Shown: in pieces, positions 52,475 through 64,000 of the stretch
Position numbering within the stretch: position 1 is the first letter of the stretch
Layout: each line of letters opens with the position of its first letter
NCBI RefSeq assembly: GCF_910592395.1
Contig: NC_088320.1
Span: 7,628,001 to 7,692,000, forward strand
Length of the DNA: 64,000 nucleotides
DNA from: Lineus longissimus
Lineage: Eukaryota > Nemertea > Pilidiophora > Heteronemertea > Lineidae
Direction of reading: 5' to 3'
Notes under the pieces: model-generated
What the model saw: only the letters and a program-made list of their open reading frames with translations
Told to the model about the DNA's origin: nothing
Database searches by the model: none
Made by a program: the position numbers and the translations under genes

Positions 52475-52710
52475 ATCTTGAATGAATGAATGAAATCATC
52501 TTTTATATAGCGCCTTTCCCACTGAATACAATGTTCAAAAGCGCTCACACTCCAAAATGCTCTCGGAAGAGAAGAGTTTTCAAGTTTTTTCAGAAAGTGT
52601 TAAGAGTCAATTTCTTTCCAAAGGTTGTGACTCAGTGAGTTCCACATTCAAGGGGCAAGCACTGAGAATCCCCTTGCTGCAAATGTTACCAGCCTGAAGG
52701 GATGCTCAAT
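52475..52710. repeat. Dispersed repeat family K, copy 2
   Basis: Opens with ATGAATGAATGAAATCATC and TTTTATATAGCGCCTTTCCC, then AAAAGCGCTCACAC and GAGTTCCACATTCAAGGGGC. Sequences with a TATATAGCGCC start and an AAGCGCT core are commonly dispersed in aquatic animal genomes; class unassigned here. Confidence 0.45.
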
Positions 52711-54089
52711 GAGAAGACGCTTCTCTTTCTTTTTCTTTTTTTTCTAATGCGTTCAACCTGTCGAAACTATAACTTCAGTTCTGGAGTGGAGAACAGAGTT
52801 GACAAACCATTGGTCTGCTACCACAACGAAACGAAGTGGTCTATATCGGCATCATTGGCTGTTGTTGTGTGTGCACCAGGTTTAGGGCATTTGTATATCT
52901 GTCTACACTACTCTTGTTGAAATTCATATACAGTGTGAAATTTTCAAATTAAAGTTCAACTTTCAAATTTTGTAACAAATGGAACCGTCAATTTTTGATA
53001 ATTCCCGCCTGGTTTCCGCAGAAGTTAACAGTGGGATCAAATTGTACAGATTATCTTCAAAATAGAATTCTTTTCTCAAGTTTCTACAGAAGGTTATGAA
53101 TAATTCAATCAAAATCTGTAAATAGGAATTGAATTTATCATCAACCGATGGAGAATCTCAGTTTACATAACCCGACACAATCTGCTCTGGCGAACAACGC
53201 CATTTCTGTTCCCAGGAGGCATTTACTTTGACGGCGACAATTCCATTTGAATGTCTCAGATTTTCAACAATCTGCATTTTATCATCTCCCGGCAAGAACA
53301 GATTTCATTGAAATCACATCAAGTTGAGCGCGGCGCAGACAAGCGATTTTAGTTGCTGCGACCTGGGACGGTGCTATGACAACATGATGAGATATTGCAA
53401 TTTTACCAATAGGTGGCCAAATTCCAACCACATTCTGTTATGTTGTCTTGCCTCTGTTGCATGTTGCAGCGACTAAAATCACTTGTTTGTACAGTGCAGC
53501 AGACAACTGCCTCCTGTGTTGTAGGTACCTACGACGACCACAGCAAACAAGTGACTTATGTTGCAGGCAATCATTATTGCGGCTTCCTGTGACAGAGATC
53601 TCTCATCTGCAGGGCACTAGTGGGTTAAATACAATATAAATGGGTTCTAAGCGATTACGAGGCTTCAGATATGTTTTCAAAGGTAAAATTTTTATCCTCG
53701 AAGGATTAACTCAAATGATCTAGTTATACTTGATTGTTCATCTGAGGGATTACCGGGGCGTACAGCAGCGTTCTCTAAAGTAACACAGTCTCCTGGGGAC
53801 CTTCGATAGCTCACTAGCGCCACCCACACCAGGCCAGAGAAGGCCCCAGCATCAGCGTGCACGGTGTGTGCATGTTTTGATCCAGGCAGTGTGGAATACT
53901 TTGGATAGAACTATTAAAGAGAAGCTTCAATTGCCTATCAGGTTTTTCTCAATCGGATATGATGACAATGTATATCAGCGTCAGCATCCAGAGAGCAACA
54001 GTAATGGGGAATACAGTCCTATTCTCACCACTTCCTGGATGCCAACAAACTAGTATCAAAACCCAGGAGGTTAAAATCAGGGGGGCGTT
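52711..54089. other. Mostly unassigned; weak family A traces near 52880-52985
   Basis: GTATATCTGTCTACACTAC and ATTTTCAAATT...CAACTTTCAAATTTTGTAAC resemble the family A interior. Short open frames (53448-54053) lack domains. Confidence 0.35.
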
Positions 54090-54105
54090 GGGGGGGGGGG
54101 GGGGG
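54090..54105 (+). repeat. Poly(G) run of 16
   Basis: Sixteen consecutive G residues; length may be unreliable in an assembly. Confidence 0.9.
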
Positions 54106-54883
54106 TTATGGGAAATTCTATTCAATTTATTAGGAAAACCAGAGAGGTACTGCATTTAAAATTGGAGAAAGGCTAATCATTTCTTTTTCAAGAAGGGCAG
54201 TTACTAAACTCAGTAGTGACCGTGTTGCTAGGAATGACAAAAGAGCCGTTCTGATTGGGCAAGCTTATTTGTCCGTCTCAACCCGCAAATACCCATCGGT
54301 ACTCCAGTGTCAGTGATGTGTTCAAGGGGAGGAGCATACAGCTGACCCTGGTATTCGAGGATGCTCACGAATATGCCACAGCATGTAGAACCACATCAGT
54401 CAGAGCACAGAAATACGCATTCGGGATCCAGCAATGGTGCATGCTGAAAACATCATATCTTCATAACTATAACACTGTTATGAAGCAACCACGCAATCAC
54501 CGAATAACAACTCTCGTATTTACATTAAAAACATGGCCGCATTATTCAATGAAACCAGGTATAATGCGTAGAAATGTGGTTATTGGGGCCCACGTCCTGC
54601 TGCTGACTGCCTGCTTCCGTAAGACTTCTCTTCTAATGGAGTTTCTATGTAGGACTTCCTGCGTGTGTACGACGACAGTGTCATAATAATAGAGCATCAA
54701 AACTCAGCCAACGTATTCATTTGTTTTCATTGGCAGAAAATTTATTCCTGCGGCCAGATTTTTTATTCACTAAATGTGCAAGAAGAGATGGAAATTCCCT
54801 GACAAGGTAAATGAGCTTCAAATTCGGCAATCATCATCCGTTATTCATCTCGAACGTTATTTGTCGAGATAATAAACCCTCAA
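54106..54883. other. No feature recognised
   Basis: Contains a 143-codon frame at 54255-54686 with no recognisable domain or codon pattern; not annotated as a gene. Confidence 0.45.
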
Positions 54884-55034
54884 CTTTACCAGGACCATGT
54901 ACAACTGCATTAGTGAAGACAACAGAGGCTGTATGCTCCATCAGTCAAGGACATCAACATTACCTTTACCAGGACCATGTAACCACTGCATTAGTGAAGA
55001 CAACAGAGGCTGTCTGCTTTATCGATCAAGGAAA
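54884..55034. repeat. 80-bp tandem duplication
   Basis: CTTTACCAGGACCATGTA begins at 54884 and again at 54964. Both are followed by CTGCATTAGTGAAGACAACA and GAGGCTGT.TGCT, with a few differences. Confidence 0.85.
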
Positions 55035-55374
55035 ATGAGTGACGGAAGCTTTCTATATGATTGATAGTATAGTATACTGCAAGATATTTATTATGCATGA
55101 GAGTCTACGCCCCTGACCCTGAATGTCAATCGAAGGTGCACTTGGACACAATCAAGAAATATCCGCTTTCCTACCTCATGTCACAAACAGATAGACAAGA
55201 CAGTGTCGGAAATTAACAGAACTTCGGTTGTATGTGAAGAAACCAGATCAACTCCGGACACTGAAACGGCCAATTTACGCCATTTGACCTATGTGACCTT
55301 GAAAATTTGGACAAATCAAAAACCCGTATGATATGCGATGTATCCTTGCTAGGAGTACCTACCATAAACATTTT
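55035..55374. other. No feature recognised
   Basis: Unassigned. Confidence 0.4.
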
Positions 55375-55600
55375 ATCGAAAACTGGTCACTCATTAGAGA
55401 GATATCACAATTTTTAGGTTTCAACCTCTGGCCACCTAGTGGCCAAGTTAAGAATCAAATCGGACTGAAATTCATTGTCAGAGGTCGCCTGACCAGAGGG
55501 ATCATGTGTAAGAAGTTTCACGTTCATAGCACTAGCGGTTAAGAAACGTGCCACTGTTTTTGAAACAGGATACAGACGAAGGATGACGACGACGACGGAC
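55375..55600. repeat. Dispersed repeat family J copy
   Basis: CCTAGTGGCCAAGTTAAGAA, ATCGGACTGAAATTCATTG, AGTTTCACGTTCATAGCAC and AAGAAACGTGCCACTG parallel 13984-14110. It ends in a GATGACGACGACGACGGAC tail. Confidence 0.5.
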
Positions 55601-56513
55601 ACTGCGGTATTGTATAGACTCAAGGGTTTGACTGGTAAGCGGTGTGTCTCTGCCAAAGGTTTTTCCAGAGACCAATTGTTTCCTCCAAGTGAACATTCCA
55701 GATCACTCAGTATTCATGCCGTGGACACTTTGATTCACAGACATGAAGAATTGCCAAAAGACATTTCCTAACGTCAAAAGAATGGCAGTCTGAACAGTGC
55801 CCAATCAAAGTGGAGCACGGTGAATTCAAATCACGTCTTTTAAAGCTGGAGACGGATCAGCAGGCGGGCTGAATCAGTAGCTCAGACACTGCCATATCAA
55901 GCATCCATGATAAAATTTTTTAGAAAATTCTGACAGCCATTTATCAAAGGCAGTATTCACCACCCTAGATCTGGTAGGAGCAGGGCTGTCTACCCGATCA
56001 GACATTTTATTACTTAGTTTACTGCAGTGCTTACATAATCAAGCTGTCTCTATGTTTACATAGAACCTCGTTGGAACCGAAAAGAAACTCGGTACTACCA
56101 AGGCTGTATGGGGTTATAGGTCAGCTGAATACTTCCTCTAATATACTGCCGATTCTAATGATAAAGTGCAACGTGCAAATTACATATTACATGCTTCAAT
56201 CCAGACAAAGGTAATGTTCAATTTCTTCTCTTTTTTAAATTAGTTGGAAAAGAATACTTCAAAATCAACAAAATGAACTGCTGATTGTAATGACAAAGTG
56301 CAAAGTTCAAATTACAAAGTGCATGTTACAATCGCGAAACCAGACAACTTTTCAATTTTAATATTTTTTACATTTGTGGGGATAACGTGCTTCAAAACAA
56401 CAAAAATTGGGCTTGAATGAATCAGAACTGATGAGACTGCTTTAGAACTCTCGCGAAAACTGTTGAATTAGTCTGCGCCGAGACATGACTGAACAGCCCC
56501 CCTGATCAGATAT
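55601..56513. other. No feature recognised
   Basis: AT-rich. AAGTGCAA(C/A)GT(G/T)CAAATTACA recurs at 56164 and 56297, a ~130-bp degenerate local duplication. Confidence 0.4.
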
Positions 56514-56840
56514 CTAATTTCCCTTTTCTAGGAGCGACAGGATTAGGTAAACAGCTTCCTTCCGCTGCCAATGAACGTGATGGACGACGGAGTAACCAAC
56601 AAAGAGTAGGCTGAAGACAATGGCCTGGGCAACTGACATTGTGATTTGGAAACTGGCATGGCCAGACAGACAAGCCAAGGACACATTACCGGTTTCGTAA
56701 TAGTCGTGGTTTGAAGTTTTTGCCCCTAAAATGGCTACCACCATTTTGACCACAAAGGCCTTTGCATCAGATGAAGATGATACCACCACATAGAAGGCTG
56801 CAGACAATGTTTTATTCTGATTCGTCACCTGGGAACCCAA
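56514..56840 (-). CDS. Unidentified open frame with one membrane-like segment (possible exon)
   Basis: 108-codon frame ending TAG at 56514. Around its middle to C-terminus it carries a hydrophobic stretch, MSVAQAIVFSLLFVGYSVV, followed by a basic HWQRKEAV, so one membrane helix is plausible. A possible splice acceptor, TTGTCTGCAG, lies inside the frame near 56799, in which case the exon would start at 56798. I do not recognise a family and there is no neighbouring exon I can pair with it. The codon at 56840 is only the nominal start. It could equally be chance. Confidence 0.15.
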   Translation of the reverse strand: MGSQVTNQNKTLSAAFYVVVSSSSDAKAFVVKMVVAILGAKTSNHDYYETGNVSLACLSGHASFQITMSVAQAIVFSLLFVGYSVVHHVHWQRKEAVYLILSLLEKGN

Positions 56841-57979
56841 CGGTAAATTGACCTAAAGACGACTTTGAACGACGCATGTGAACAATTTAGAGAAAGGTAC
56901 CTACCTTATAATTAGAATACCGGTAATCCAAATCTCCACGTGTCCCTCTTCAATTTTGATCCTTAACCAACTGCAAAATAGAAACATGAAAGAATTGAAG
57001 AAATGGTGAACATTTTCGCTGCAAAGAATTTGGGCAGTTTATCTCCAATATTGGAGCAGTCATGGAGTAAGGCCACATCAAACTGCTGTGATTTGGTGTG
57101 ATTTCTACATTGCTGGTCATAGCAGACATTACTGGATCTTGGACTTCCCTTCCTTGTCAATCACACCCATATTCCTGAAAAGGATTTAACCACTGGAGTC
57201 CAGCATTCGGAAGATCCTGACCTTGCTGCCATGGTGCACCTATTTGTGTCGCTGTGTCCTTGTGACCCTGAGACCCCCGGCTCCTGGCAGGTTCAACCAT
57301 GCCGGACAGGTCTCAGGCAAGGGACCAGACCAAACTTGGATCCAAGAGTTGGTGATGAAGCTTCAAGGAGGCAGCCCCTCCACATCTACCAGGCAACTAT
57401 GTGCCAACCACTCATTCCATCCATATAGAAAGTTCCAGAAATGTAACCAGAATTGTAGGTCTCTTGACACTTTTGATAGCTTAAAGAATCCTGTTGCAGT
57501 TAAGTAAATGAGTACAGTCCAAATCACAATTGTCATCCCTAAATTAGCATCATTGGTGCGTCATTGACGCGCTACCTAGTGCGTAGGTCGCGCATAATTT
57601 ACGGGAAACAGAGCTATAAGCATATCACTGGCGCGTCGTTGGTGTGCAACTCAGCGCTTAACTCACACATACATTGCGCAGCAATTTGGACAGTAAGTAC
57701 CCCAGCATTTCCAATTTGGACCATGTGTAGTAATGCAATGTACAGAAGCAGATGTCCAAACCAGATAAATCCACGGAACAGGCGCTGTTAGGTCAGTATC
57801 TGATGACGCTGATCAGCCTTTGCGATGTCACTCGCATATCACAGGACATCAAGTTCTTCCTTGATCAGAATTCTGATCTTTTCAATCTCCTGTCTTTAAA
57901 AGGTAACTCTGATAAGTTTTCTACCTCTTTGCAATCTTGTTGGCATCAACATTACTGTTGTTCATATGATGATGTTTAA
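56841..57979. other. No feature recognised
   Basis: Short open frames (57223-57507, 57564-57979) without domains. Confidence 0.45.
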
Positions 57980-58306
57980 AGTGATACTATGATGAGATTT
58001 ACAACTTTGCGGAAATACGCCCGTTTTTAATTGTTGATCACAAATGTAAAGCTCAAATTTTCCATTTTTGATTAGATTTATTATAAAATTGCTGAATGTA
58101 AACCACCGCGACCGCGAAAATGTTCATGTTGTGACGTCATCAACGAAAACGGCATCGAAGCGAGCCGTCCGGGCGGGATTAAACCATCAATTTCTAGAAA
58201 ATGTGCATTTCGATTCGAAAACCTTACCGATTTATGAGAAAGTGACATAGTCATTTGTCAAAAACAGCCAAAACATTATATGGTGAAATTTGACACGAGT
58301 TACCCT
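57980..58306. mobile_element. TTAA-flanked MITE candidate
   Basis: TTAA at 57976-57979 and 58307-58310. Left terminus AGTGATACTATGATGAGATTT, right terminus AAATTTGACACGAGTTACCCT. The inverted ends match at roughly 15 of 25 positions. The AAAG/CTTT ends resemble family A but the interior differs (GTGACGTCATCAACG, AAGCGAGCCGTCC). Confidence 0.4.
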
Positions 58307-58310
58307 TTAA

Positions 58311-59089
58311 CTCATCTATCCCCAAAATTTAAGTTCAGATTTGTAAACGTCAAATGAAATATTCAATACCACACAATAACAGCATTCAACCGTAGAGAAA
58401 TATAATAATATCTAAGTATTCACATGATAAGACATCGCTTTTCTTATCCCCTTTGATCTGTAAATTAAAATCATTTGTACCTTTTTACGCAAGAAATAAA
58501 TTCCTTTGACGAACAATGCATAACGATTCAAAGAGATATTATGCTGTGCACTGAAAAATATATATCATATCGACATTGTTTTGCGTCAGGGTATTGAAAT
58601 TCACTGTTGCTATAGTTCTCCTTGAAGTTAATATCAAATTTGCTTCTGAAGGCCAAAAGCTCTTATTTTTGAGCGAGTGTAGCTCGGTGTTGTGTCTCAA
58701 GACATTAGTGCATCAGTTTACAAAAGCTTTCTCATCAAGATGGCGATGTACAATGATGTTGTAAGATTCATAATCGATGGGATATATGTCTGATGGCAAT
58801 GTCCTGGTGGCCTGGTCCTCCTGGTGGCTTGCATTTCAACTTATCGCACACCTAGGACGGGGCAGAGGACAATACGATCATTCTTCTTATTGGAGGCCAG
58901 TTGCGAGATCAGACATGAACATCATCAGTCCGGAAGAAGCCATTTCGGAAAATGGTGAAACTGTATACAATCACCAGTAAATTCGAATCCAGGCAACAGA
59001 TTGATTTCATTGTCTATAAAAGACCTGTATGACTGAAAGCAAAAGCCAGTATTTCTCTTGAACAGTAAAGGAAGATTTCTAACATCTTG
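58311..59089. other. No feature recognised
   Basis: Mixed sequence without supported features. Confidence 0.45.
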
Positions 59090-59432
59090 AGGGTTAGCCA
59101 TAGACACCACCATTTGGCTAGAACTTGAACTCCTGGTGCAATTAGAACTCCTTGATGAAGTGAATGCCAATTTTGAGGGTTGGAGCCTGTTCTCTGGCAA
59201 ACAAATCACTGGGTGATATGAATAAAGACTAGCAAATGCTTTTATCTAAATCTCAATGTACATTTACACTAGGCCTTCCTGTACAAAACCGGAGTAAAAG
59301 CATTTGCTAGTCTTTATTCATATCACCCACTGACTCCCACCCTTGAAATTGAGATTCACTTCACCTTGAAGGAGTTCCATTGCTTTAGGATTTCAAGTTC
59401 TGGCCAAAATGGTAGTGCCTATGGTCAACCCT
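59090..59432. mobile_element. Fold-back MITE, family D, complete with nested perfect hairpin
   Basis: Outer ends GGGTTAGCCATAGACACC and GTGCCTATGGTCAACCCT. Arms pair through GAACTCC...GGAGTTC and TGAAGTGAAT...ATTCACTTCA. Inside lies a perfect 34-bp inverted repeat at 59211-59244 and 59295-59328 (GGGTGATATGAATAAAGACT continuing). A 50-bp loop separates the two 34-bp arms. The whole 343 bp could fold into one long stem. Confidence 0.85.
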
Positions 59433-59754
59433 CACTGAGATCAAATATTGTCATATCCAACACAACAACACCATCTTATTAACATATCTGAGCGCTCCAT
59501 TCACGACCAATCCCCACACCAATCACCTTATGAACTCCTCCACCACAAAGTGTCTCCGTGCCGACCACCTCCTGTATATTTCTCCATCAGATCATAATCT
59601 TCCCGATCGCTTGTGTGCGCACCGTTGGTTTAGATGATTACCCGCTCGATATTGCCATTCTGGTCAGGTGATGTGGCAAAGGACGATCATTCCTAAGATC
59701 TCAACACTAATATATCAGAATAACAATGGCATTGCTGACTTGGTTGAGTTTGGA
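59433..59754. other. No feature recognised
   Basis: Unassigned spacer. Confidence 0.4.
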
Positions 59755-60435
59755 CTTGGTTGAGTTTGACTCAGCCTCTTCATCTGTTCCTCACTGAGCC
59801 TCAAGATTGATTGAGCCTGTTCATCTAGTCATTACTGAGCCTCATCAATATCTACTACTGACTGAGCCTCAAGACAGACTGAGCCACTTAATCTAGTCAT
59901 GACTGAGCCTCATCAATATATACTGCTGACTGAGCCTCAAGATAGACTGAGCCTGTTCCTCTAGTCATGACTGAGCAGCATATCTACTAATGACTGAGCC
60001 TCGAGATTCACTGAGCCTCTTAATCTAGTCATGACTGAGCCTTATCAATATATACTACTGACTGAGTCTCAAGACAGACTGAGCCTCTTAATCTAGTCAT
60101 GACAGAGCCTCATCAATATCTACTACTGACTGAGCCTCAAGATAGACTGAGCCTCTTAATCTAGTCATGACTGAGCCTCATCACTATCTACTACTGACTG
60201 AGCGTCAAGATAGACTGAGCCTCTTAATCTAGTCATGACTGAGCCTCATCAATATCTACTACTGACTGAGCCTCAAGATTGACTGAGCCTCTTAATTTAG
60301 TCATGACTGAGCCTCATCACTATCTACTACTGTCTGAGCCTCAAGATAGACTGAGCCTCTTAATCTAGTCATGACTGAGCCTCATCAATATCTACTACTG
60401 ACTGAGCCTCAAGATTGACTGAGCCTCATCACTAT
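59755..60435. repeat. 68-bp tandem repeat, ~10 units
   Basis: Unit: CTGAGCCTCAAGATAGACTG, AGCCTCTTAATCTAGTCATG, ACTGAGCCTCATCAATATCT and ACTACTGA. It contains three internal TGAGCCTC sub-motifs, suggesting growth from a shorter repeat. Units at 60121 and 60189 are exactly 68 bp apart. Confidence 0.9.
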
Positions 60436-61104
60436 CTAGAGTATGTTGTTGACGGCATGCAGTAGTGTTATTCCTCCTTTAAGCTAGCATATCCTTTAAT
60501 ACTGGCTTAATTTCTTTCCATAGAATATGTAATACGGGTTTATGGGAAATCCTATTAAGAGACAATTAGTCTCTAATATACATCATGATAGTGAGGAATA
60601 TTGGATTCCATGCTCGAATTGATTTCCTGTTAGCAAGCTAGGAAGAAATGTGACAAATGATGAAACACAATACTAAATCACAATCATGGTTGACAAGGAG
60701 CATATTGGATTCTTCGAATTCATGAAATGCTGTAACTCATAAACTTTAAAATTTCAATTTTGATATAATTGGTGATAGTTATTGAAGAAAGTGCCTTTTT
60801 CATTTCTGAATTTGAGAAGACTGACGACATGATTCATTATTTATCAAGGCATTTGCAACAGAAGCAAGACAAATTTAAGTTTGATTAGCTCTGTCTAGAT
60901 AAATGAAATGGCCACGGGCCACGTGCTCACCTGTGATCAATGGCAGGAATATGGTTATGGGTATGGTTAGAGAATGACATTGGAAATTAGGTCAAGGTCA
61001 TAATCTTCACCCACTACATTAAGCTTGATCAGATTAATCAATGATATACATTCGAAGATAACACATTGAATGTTTCTTGGGATATGACCCACATTTGATT
61101 TGAT
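60436..61104. other. No feature recognised
   Basis: AT-rich unassigned sequence. Confidence 0.4.
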
Positions 61105-61400
61105 CAACTTGACCTATTTACACAAGAAAAGTAGGTCACATTGACCTTAATCTTTGTTAACATGAAGAGATGCCTTATATGTGTTGACATATCAAATTTG
61201 AAGAGTCTAGAACAAATAATGTCAAATGTGTGCCATGATGTAAAATGTATTTTATCACCTTGACTTATTAACACCAGAAAAGTAGGTCACATTGACAGAA
61301 AAGTAGGTCACATTGACCTCAATCTTTGTTGACATGAAGAGATGCCTTATATGTGTTGACATATCAAATTTGAAGAGTCCAGAGAACAAATAAGGACAAA
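61105..61400. repeat. ~150-bp direct duplication carrying AGGTCA palindromes
   Basis: CTTGACCTATTTACACAAG...at 61108 recurs as CTTGACTTATTAACACCAG at 61258. CATGAAGAGATGCCTTATAT and GTGTTGACATATCAAATTTG occur in both copies. The second copy also duplicates a 21-bp piece. AGGTCACATTGACCT is present at 61133-61147 and 61305-61319. Confidence 0.8.
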
Positions 61401-62194
61401 CGTGTGCCTTGGTGTAAAACGAAGTCATAGAAAAGCTCAAATTGTCATCCTAAAACTTTGCACCCACCAGAGAAAAATCCCCTGACGAATAATCATAACT
61501 TTGCATTTACTATCAAAGCAGCAGCTGCAATACTGAATCTGCAGAAATTAAAATCAGGATGTTGCATTGAAACAGGCAAATTGCAACACGAGAGCAGAGA
61601 ATATTGCATTTATAATTTGATTGGCAAAAAGTCACGAAAACATTCGGTACTTTTTCTGCGGCAGTGAAGCGCGAGGCAATAAAATAAGCGTTCAGTTGTT
61701 GGTAAGAACTGCATCAATCGTGGAAAATGACGAGAGGATATTGCCTGGCAAGAAAAACACCATCAAAATAGATGAGCTCCGTACAACGAGAGGATTGATG
61801 GTAAAATATGGAAACTGCTCTAAGAAACAGAGCGATGTGAGGCTGGATTTGAGGGGATTTTGATTAAATTGACATGTCTACATTACTGTAAAGCACTAAA
61901 CTTCTGTGCCTCTCTGAAAAAAATGTTGAAAAAATTTATTTTCTCCTGTTCTGATTTTAACAGATGACAATTTTTTTTCAATATTTTTTACAAAAGTTAG
62001 GTTATTCTCAAAATGATAAAAAGATAAAACACACTTAATATTTTGGTGGTCTGCAATGCTGTTGGCCTGGTGAACAATTCTCAGGGCAGCATCTTGTTTA
62101 GAGAAATCACATCCGAGCAATGGGCTGAGAAATATTTCAACTCAAGAATGAAAGGTAACACATGATGCAAATAGTCCCAATGTGGTCTTGTCTA
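61401..62194. other. No feature recognised
   Basis: Mixed AT-rich sequence; frames at 61458-61863 lack domains. Confidence 0.45.
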
Positions 62195-62421
62195 AGGGTT
62201 GACAATAGGCCCAACCATTTTAACTAAAACTTGAATCCTGAAACAAATAGAACTCTTATAAAACGAAGCGAATGCCAATGTCAATGGTGGGGCCACTTCT
62301 TTCTTTTCCAGAGAACAGACTTCCCACCCTTGAACATGGCATTCACTTCATTTTGAAGGAGTTCTAATTGCTTTTGGATTTCAAGTTCCAGCCAAAATGG
62401 CGTTATCTATGGTCAACCCTT
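62195..62421. mobile_element. Fold-back MITE, family D, complete
   Basis: Ends AGGGTTGACAATAGGCCC and GTTATCTATGGTCAACCCT. The internal arms AATAGAACTC...GAGTTCTAATT, and GAATGCCAATGT...ACATGGCATTC, pair. About 227 bp, no coding potential. Confidence 0.8.
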
Positions 62422-62802
62422 TCAGCCACGTCAATAAGACGTCCGGTCCTGCAACATGTATCCACTCTGTTCTTGAGACGTAATCGGCAAACTTTCCAGG
62501 ATATTCCCAGTGACATGCATGTCTACATCAGCGTACAGGCTATCAGAAACGAAAACCGATCACAACCTGACAACACCCTGATCAAATCGTTGGGAATCTG
62601 AACAGTATCTTTTGAGAAACTGTCTTGGGTGTCTGCAGCGGCGATTGGATTGTTCAGGGCCATGAGACAGCCGATATGTCACATTAGCAAACATGACGAT
62701 CGATGGAGGGCGGATCGGGCCAGATTAAAAGCTCAAGGAGGAAACAGAGTTCAAACCTCTTTGGGCTGCAGCCAACATTGGCCAAGACATTCTATCAGGC
62801 GA
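62422..62802. other. No feature recognised
   Basis: Unassigned. Confidence 0.4.
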
Positions 62803-62890
62803 ATCCTTCCTTAGTGTTTGCTCTGCACTTAGAGGTGTTCCTCCTCCAAGGCCGATGAGCATTTTTGTGTGCCACTACGGTTAGGTCGAT
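62803..62890 (-). mobile_element. SINE family E, 3' body fragment
   Basis: In reverse complement: TAACCGTAGTGGCACAC, GCTCATCGGCCTTGGAGG, AGGAACACCTCTAAGTGC and AGAGCAAACAC match the 3' block of the copies at 1722 and 11650. Confidence 0.65.
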
Positions 62891-64000
62891 GAAGTATAAT
62901 ATGTAATCAGGGGACGAATCCGGCAGTCTGAAGAAGGGAGGACACCCCCCCCTTTCAGGACAAGTGCTTTTTCGGGTCAATTTAACCAAGATTTCTGGTC
63001 ATCTTTCATATAAGGGTGGGGCAGAGCACCCAGCTTTCCACAACATCTCTGGATCCACAACTGGAGCTATTCTACGCTCCGACATGGAGCTTAATATAAC
63101 CTGCAAAAATACACTCATGCAATGTATTCCCTGATGGTGTCTATTTCAACGCGGAGAACCCGCTGCAGATGGAGATGGATGACCTCAGCACCAGTATGCT
63201 CCTCACGGTCCACTCCTGGTCAAGATGTGACTAATCCTGATGCACTGCCTTTGCCGGCTCCATCCCGCTGGGGTAGTTAGCCAAGCATCATTCACTAGCT
63301 GGTCCATTCCTCAAAGTACTCACAACAACCATCAAGGCTGACCTAACTGACAGAGTCATTTTCTTCACCCAATAACTGCACCGCAGAAAGTACTACTTTG
63401 ACTAGGAAGGACTTTCATATGGACAGGACACATGCTCCAGATCCTTCACTCTAACATTCAACTTTTCCTTTCTGTAATTTGCACCAGTCGTTTTTATTGC
63501 ATCTTTCACTGGTATGAAATGTCACTTTTACAAAGCATCAATAAGCATATTTTCTCTATTTGATTCGCTCTAAATGGCAGATTAAAGAGTAGCATATGAG
63601 GCACATGGCCCCCTTTTCGTCAGAGAGTTTCCCTTTTTCAGGGTACCTCTCCAAAAGAAGTATAGAGCTATTTCTAATTTCTACCCTCCGATGCCCTGAA
63701 AATGGATACCAGGCACTTGAATAAATTTCCATTATTTCCAGGAGAGTGCCCCAAAACCATCCGTTTCTTCAAGATTGAACCTCCTGTGCTTTCTGGGTGG
63801 TGCTCTAACCCTTTCTCAATTTTCTAATCCCACCACTGTCCCCTACCACGTCTAAGGAAGATACTAGTTAACATATCGCAACTTACTACCTCAAACTGGC
63901 TATTCTATTTCTCTTTTTCTGCATCTGAACTGAATATTCTTGAAAAAGAAGAATTTACGATGATAAAGATCACAACTACATGTACATGCCGAACTAAAAG
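62891..64000. other. No feature recognised to the window end
   Basis: Mixed sequence. A short coding-like stretch at about 63141-63230 (GVYFNAENPLQMEMDDL) is bounded by stops and has no recognised homologue. Confidence 0.4.

Noticed and set aside
54255-54686. 143-codon open frame
   Set aside because: No recognisable domain or coding bias; not supported as a gene.
63120-63420. Coding-like stretch with GVYFNAENPLQMEMDDL and a later LAGPFLKVLTTTIKADLTD
   Set aside because: Broken by stops, no splice sites that join the pieces and no family recognised; too weak to annotate.

Overview
This window looks like repeat-rich, gene-poor nuclear DNA from an animal, most likely a marine or other aquatic invertebrate. 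The signs are tRNA-derived SINEs, many short terminal-inverted-repeat elements (MITEs), minisatellites and a DIRS-type tyrosine-recombinase retrotransposon. No bacterial operons, rRNA, functional tRNA or CRISPR array were seen. I cannot name the species. I found no host protein-coding gene I would defend; two weak exon-like stretches (about 17.0-17.7 kb and 56.5-56.8 kb, the second on the minus strand) are listed at low confidence.

The centrepiece is an apparently complete DIRS1-like retrotransposon at 26335-32891, coded on the minus strand. It has a gag-like ORF1 (32407-30119), an RT/RNase H frame with a methyltransferase-like tail (30330-28015 stop to stop), and a tyrosine recombinase (YR) frame that stays open from the ORF1 stop to 27125. 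It also has near-identical 177-bp inverted terminal repeats and an internal complementary region (26595-26692) that is the antisense copy of the joined right and left element ends. The RT frame has no AUG ahead of its conserved N-terminus. The YR frame is in the same phase as ORF1 and separated from it by one UGA. About 1.8 kb is open in both the RT and YR frames upstream of the recognisable YR domain. The element sits inside a copy of a TTAA-type MITE (family A), so both sides of the insertion can be read: there is no target-site duplication and only a shared TG.

The rest is a mosaic of dispersed families, lettered here for convenience. A: ~240-bp elements with TTAAAGG ends. B: TA-flanked MITEs ending in CAGTAGAACCTCTCTATTAA. 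C: ~190-bp MITEs ending in TGTGACCCGTCACAGC. D: long fold-back elements ending in GGGTTGACCATAG. E and F: two tRNA-derived SINE families. G: ~220-bp elements ending in ACTATAGGCAG. H: TTAA-flanked elements with CCC/GGG ends of piggyBac type. J and K: degenerate dispersed repeats. Nested insertions give relative ages: C in H at 22.0 kb, G in SINE E at 33.7 kb, the DIRS element in A, and A abutting H at one shared TTAA.

Tandem arrays are concentrated at 40.3-44.6 kb (18 x 60 bp, then ~100 bp, 50 bp and a 183-bp array that contains the 50-bp motif). Others lie at 0.64 kb (~40 bp), 18.8 kb (~95-101 bp), 20.6 kb (52 bp), 49.4 kb (22 bp) and 59.8 kb (68 bp). Because nearly all the sequence is transposable elements, tandem repeats or unassigned DNA, the only multi-gene unit here is the DIRS element itself.
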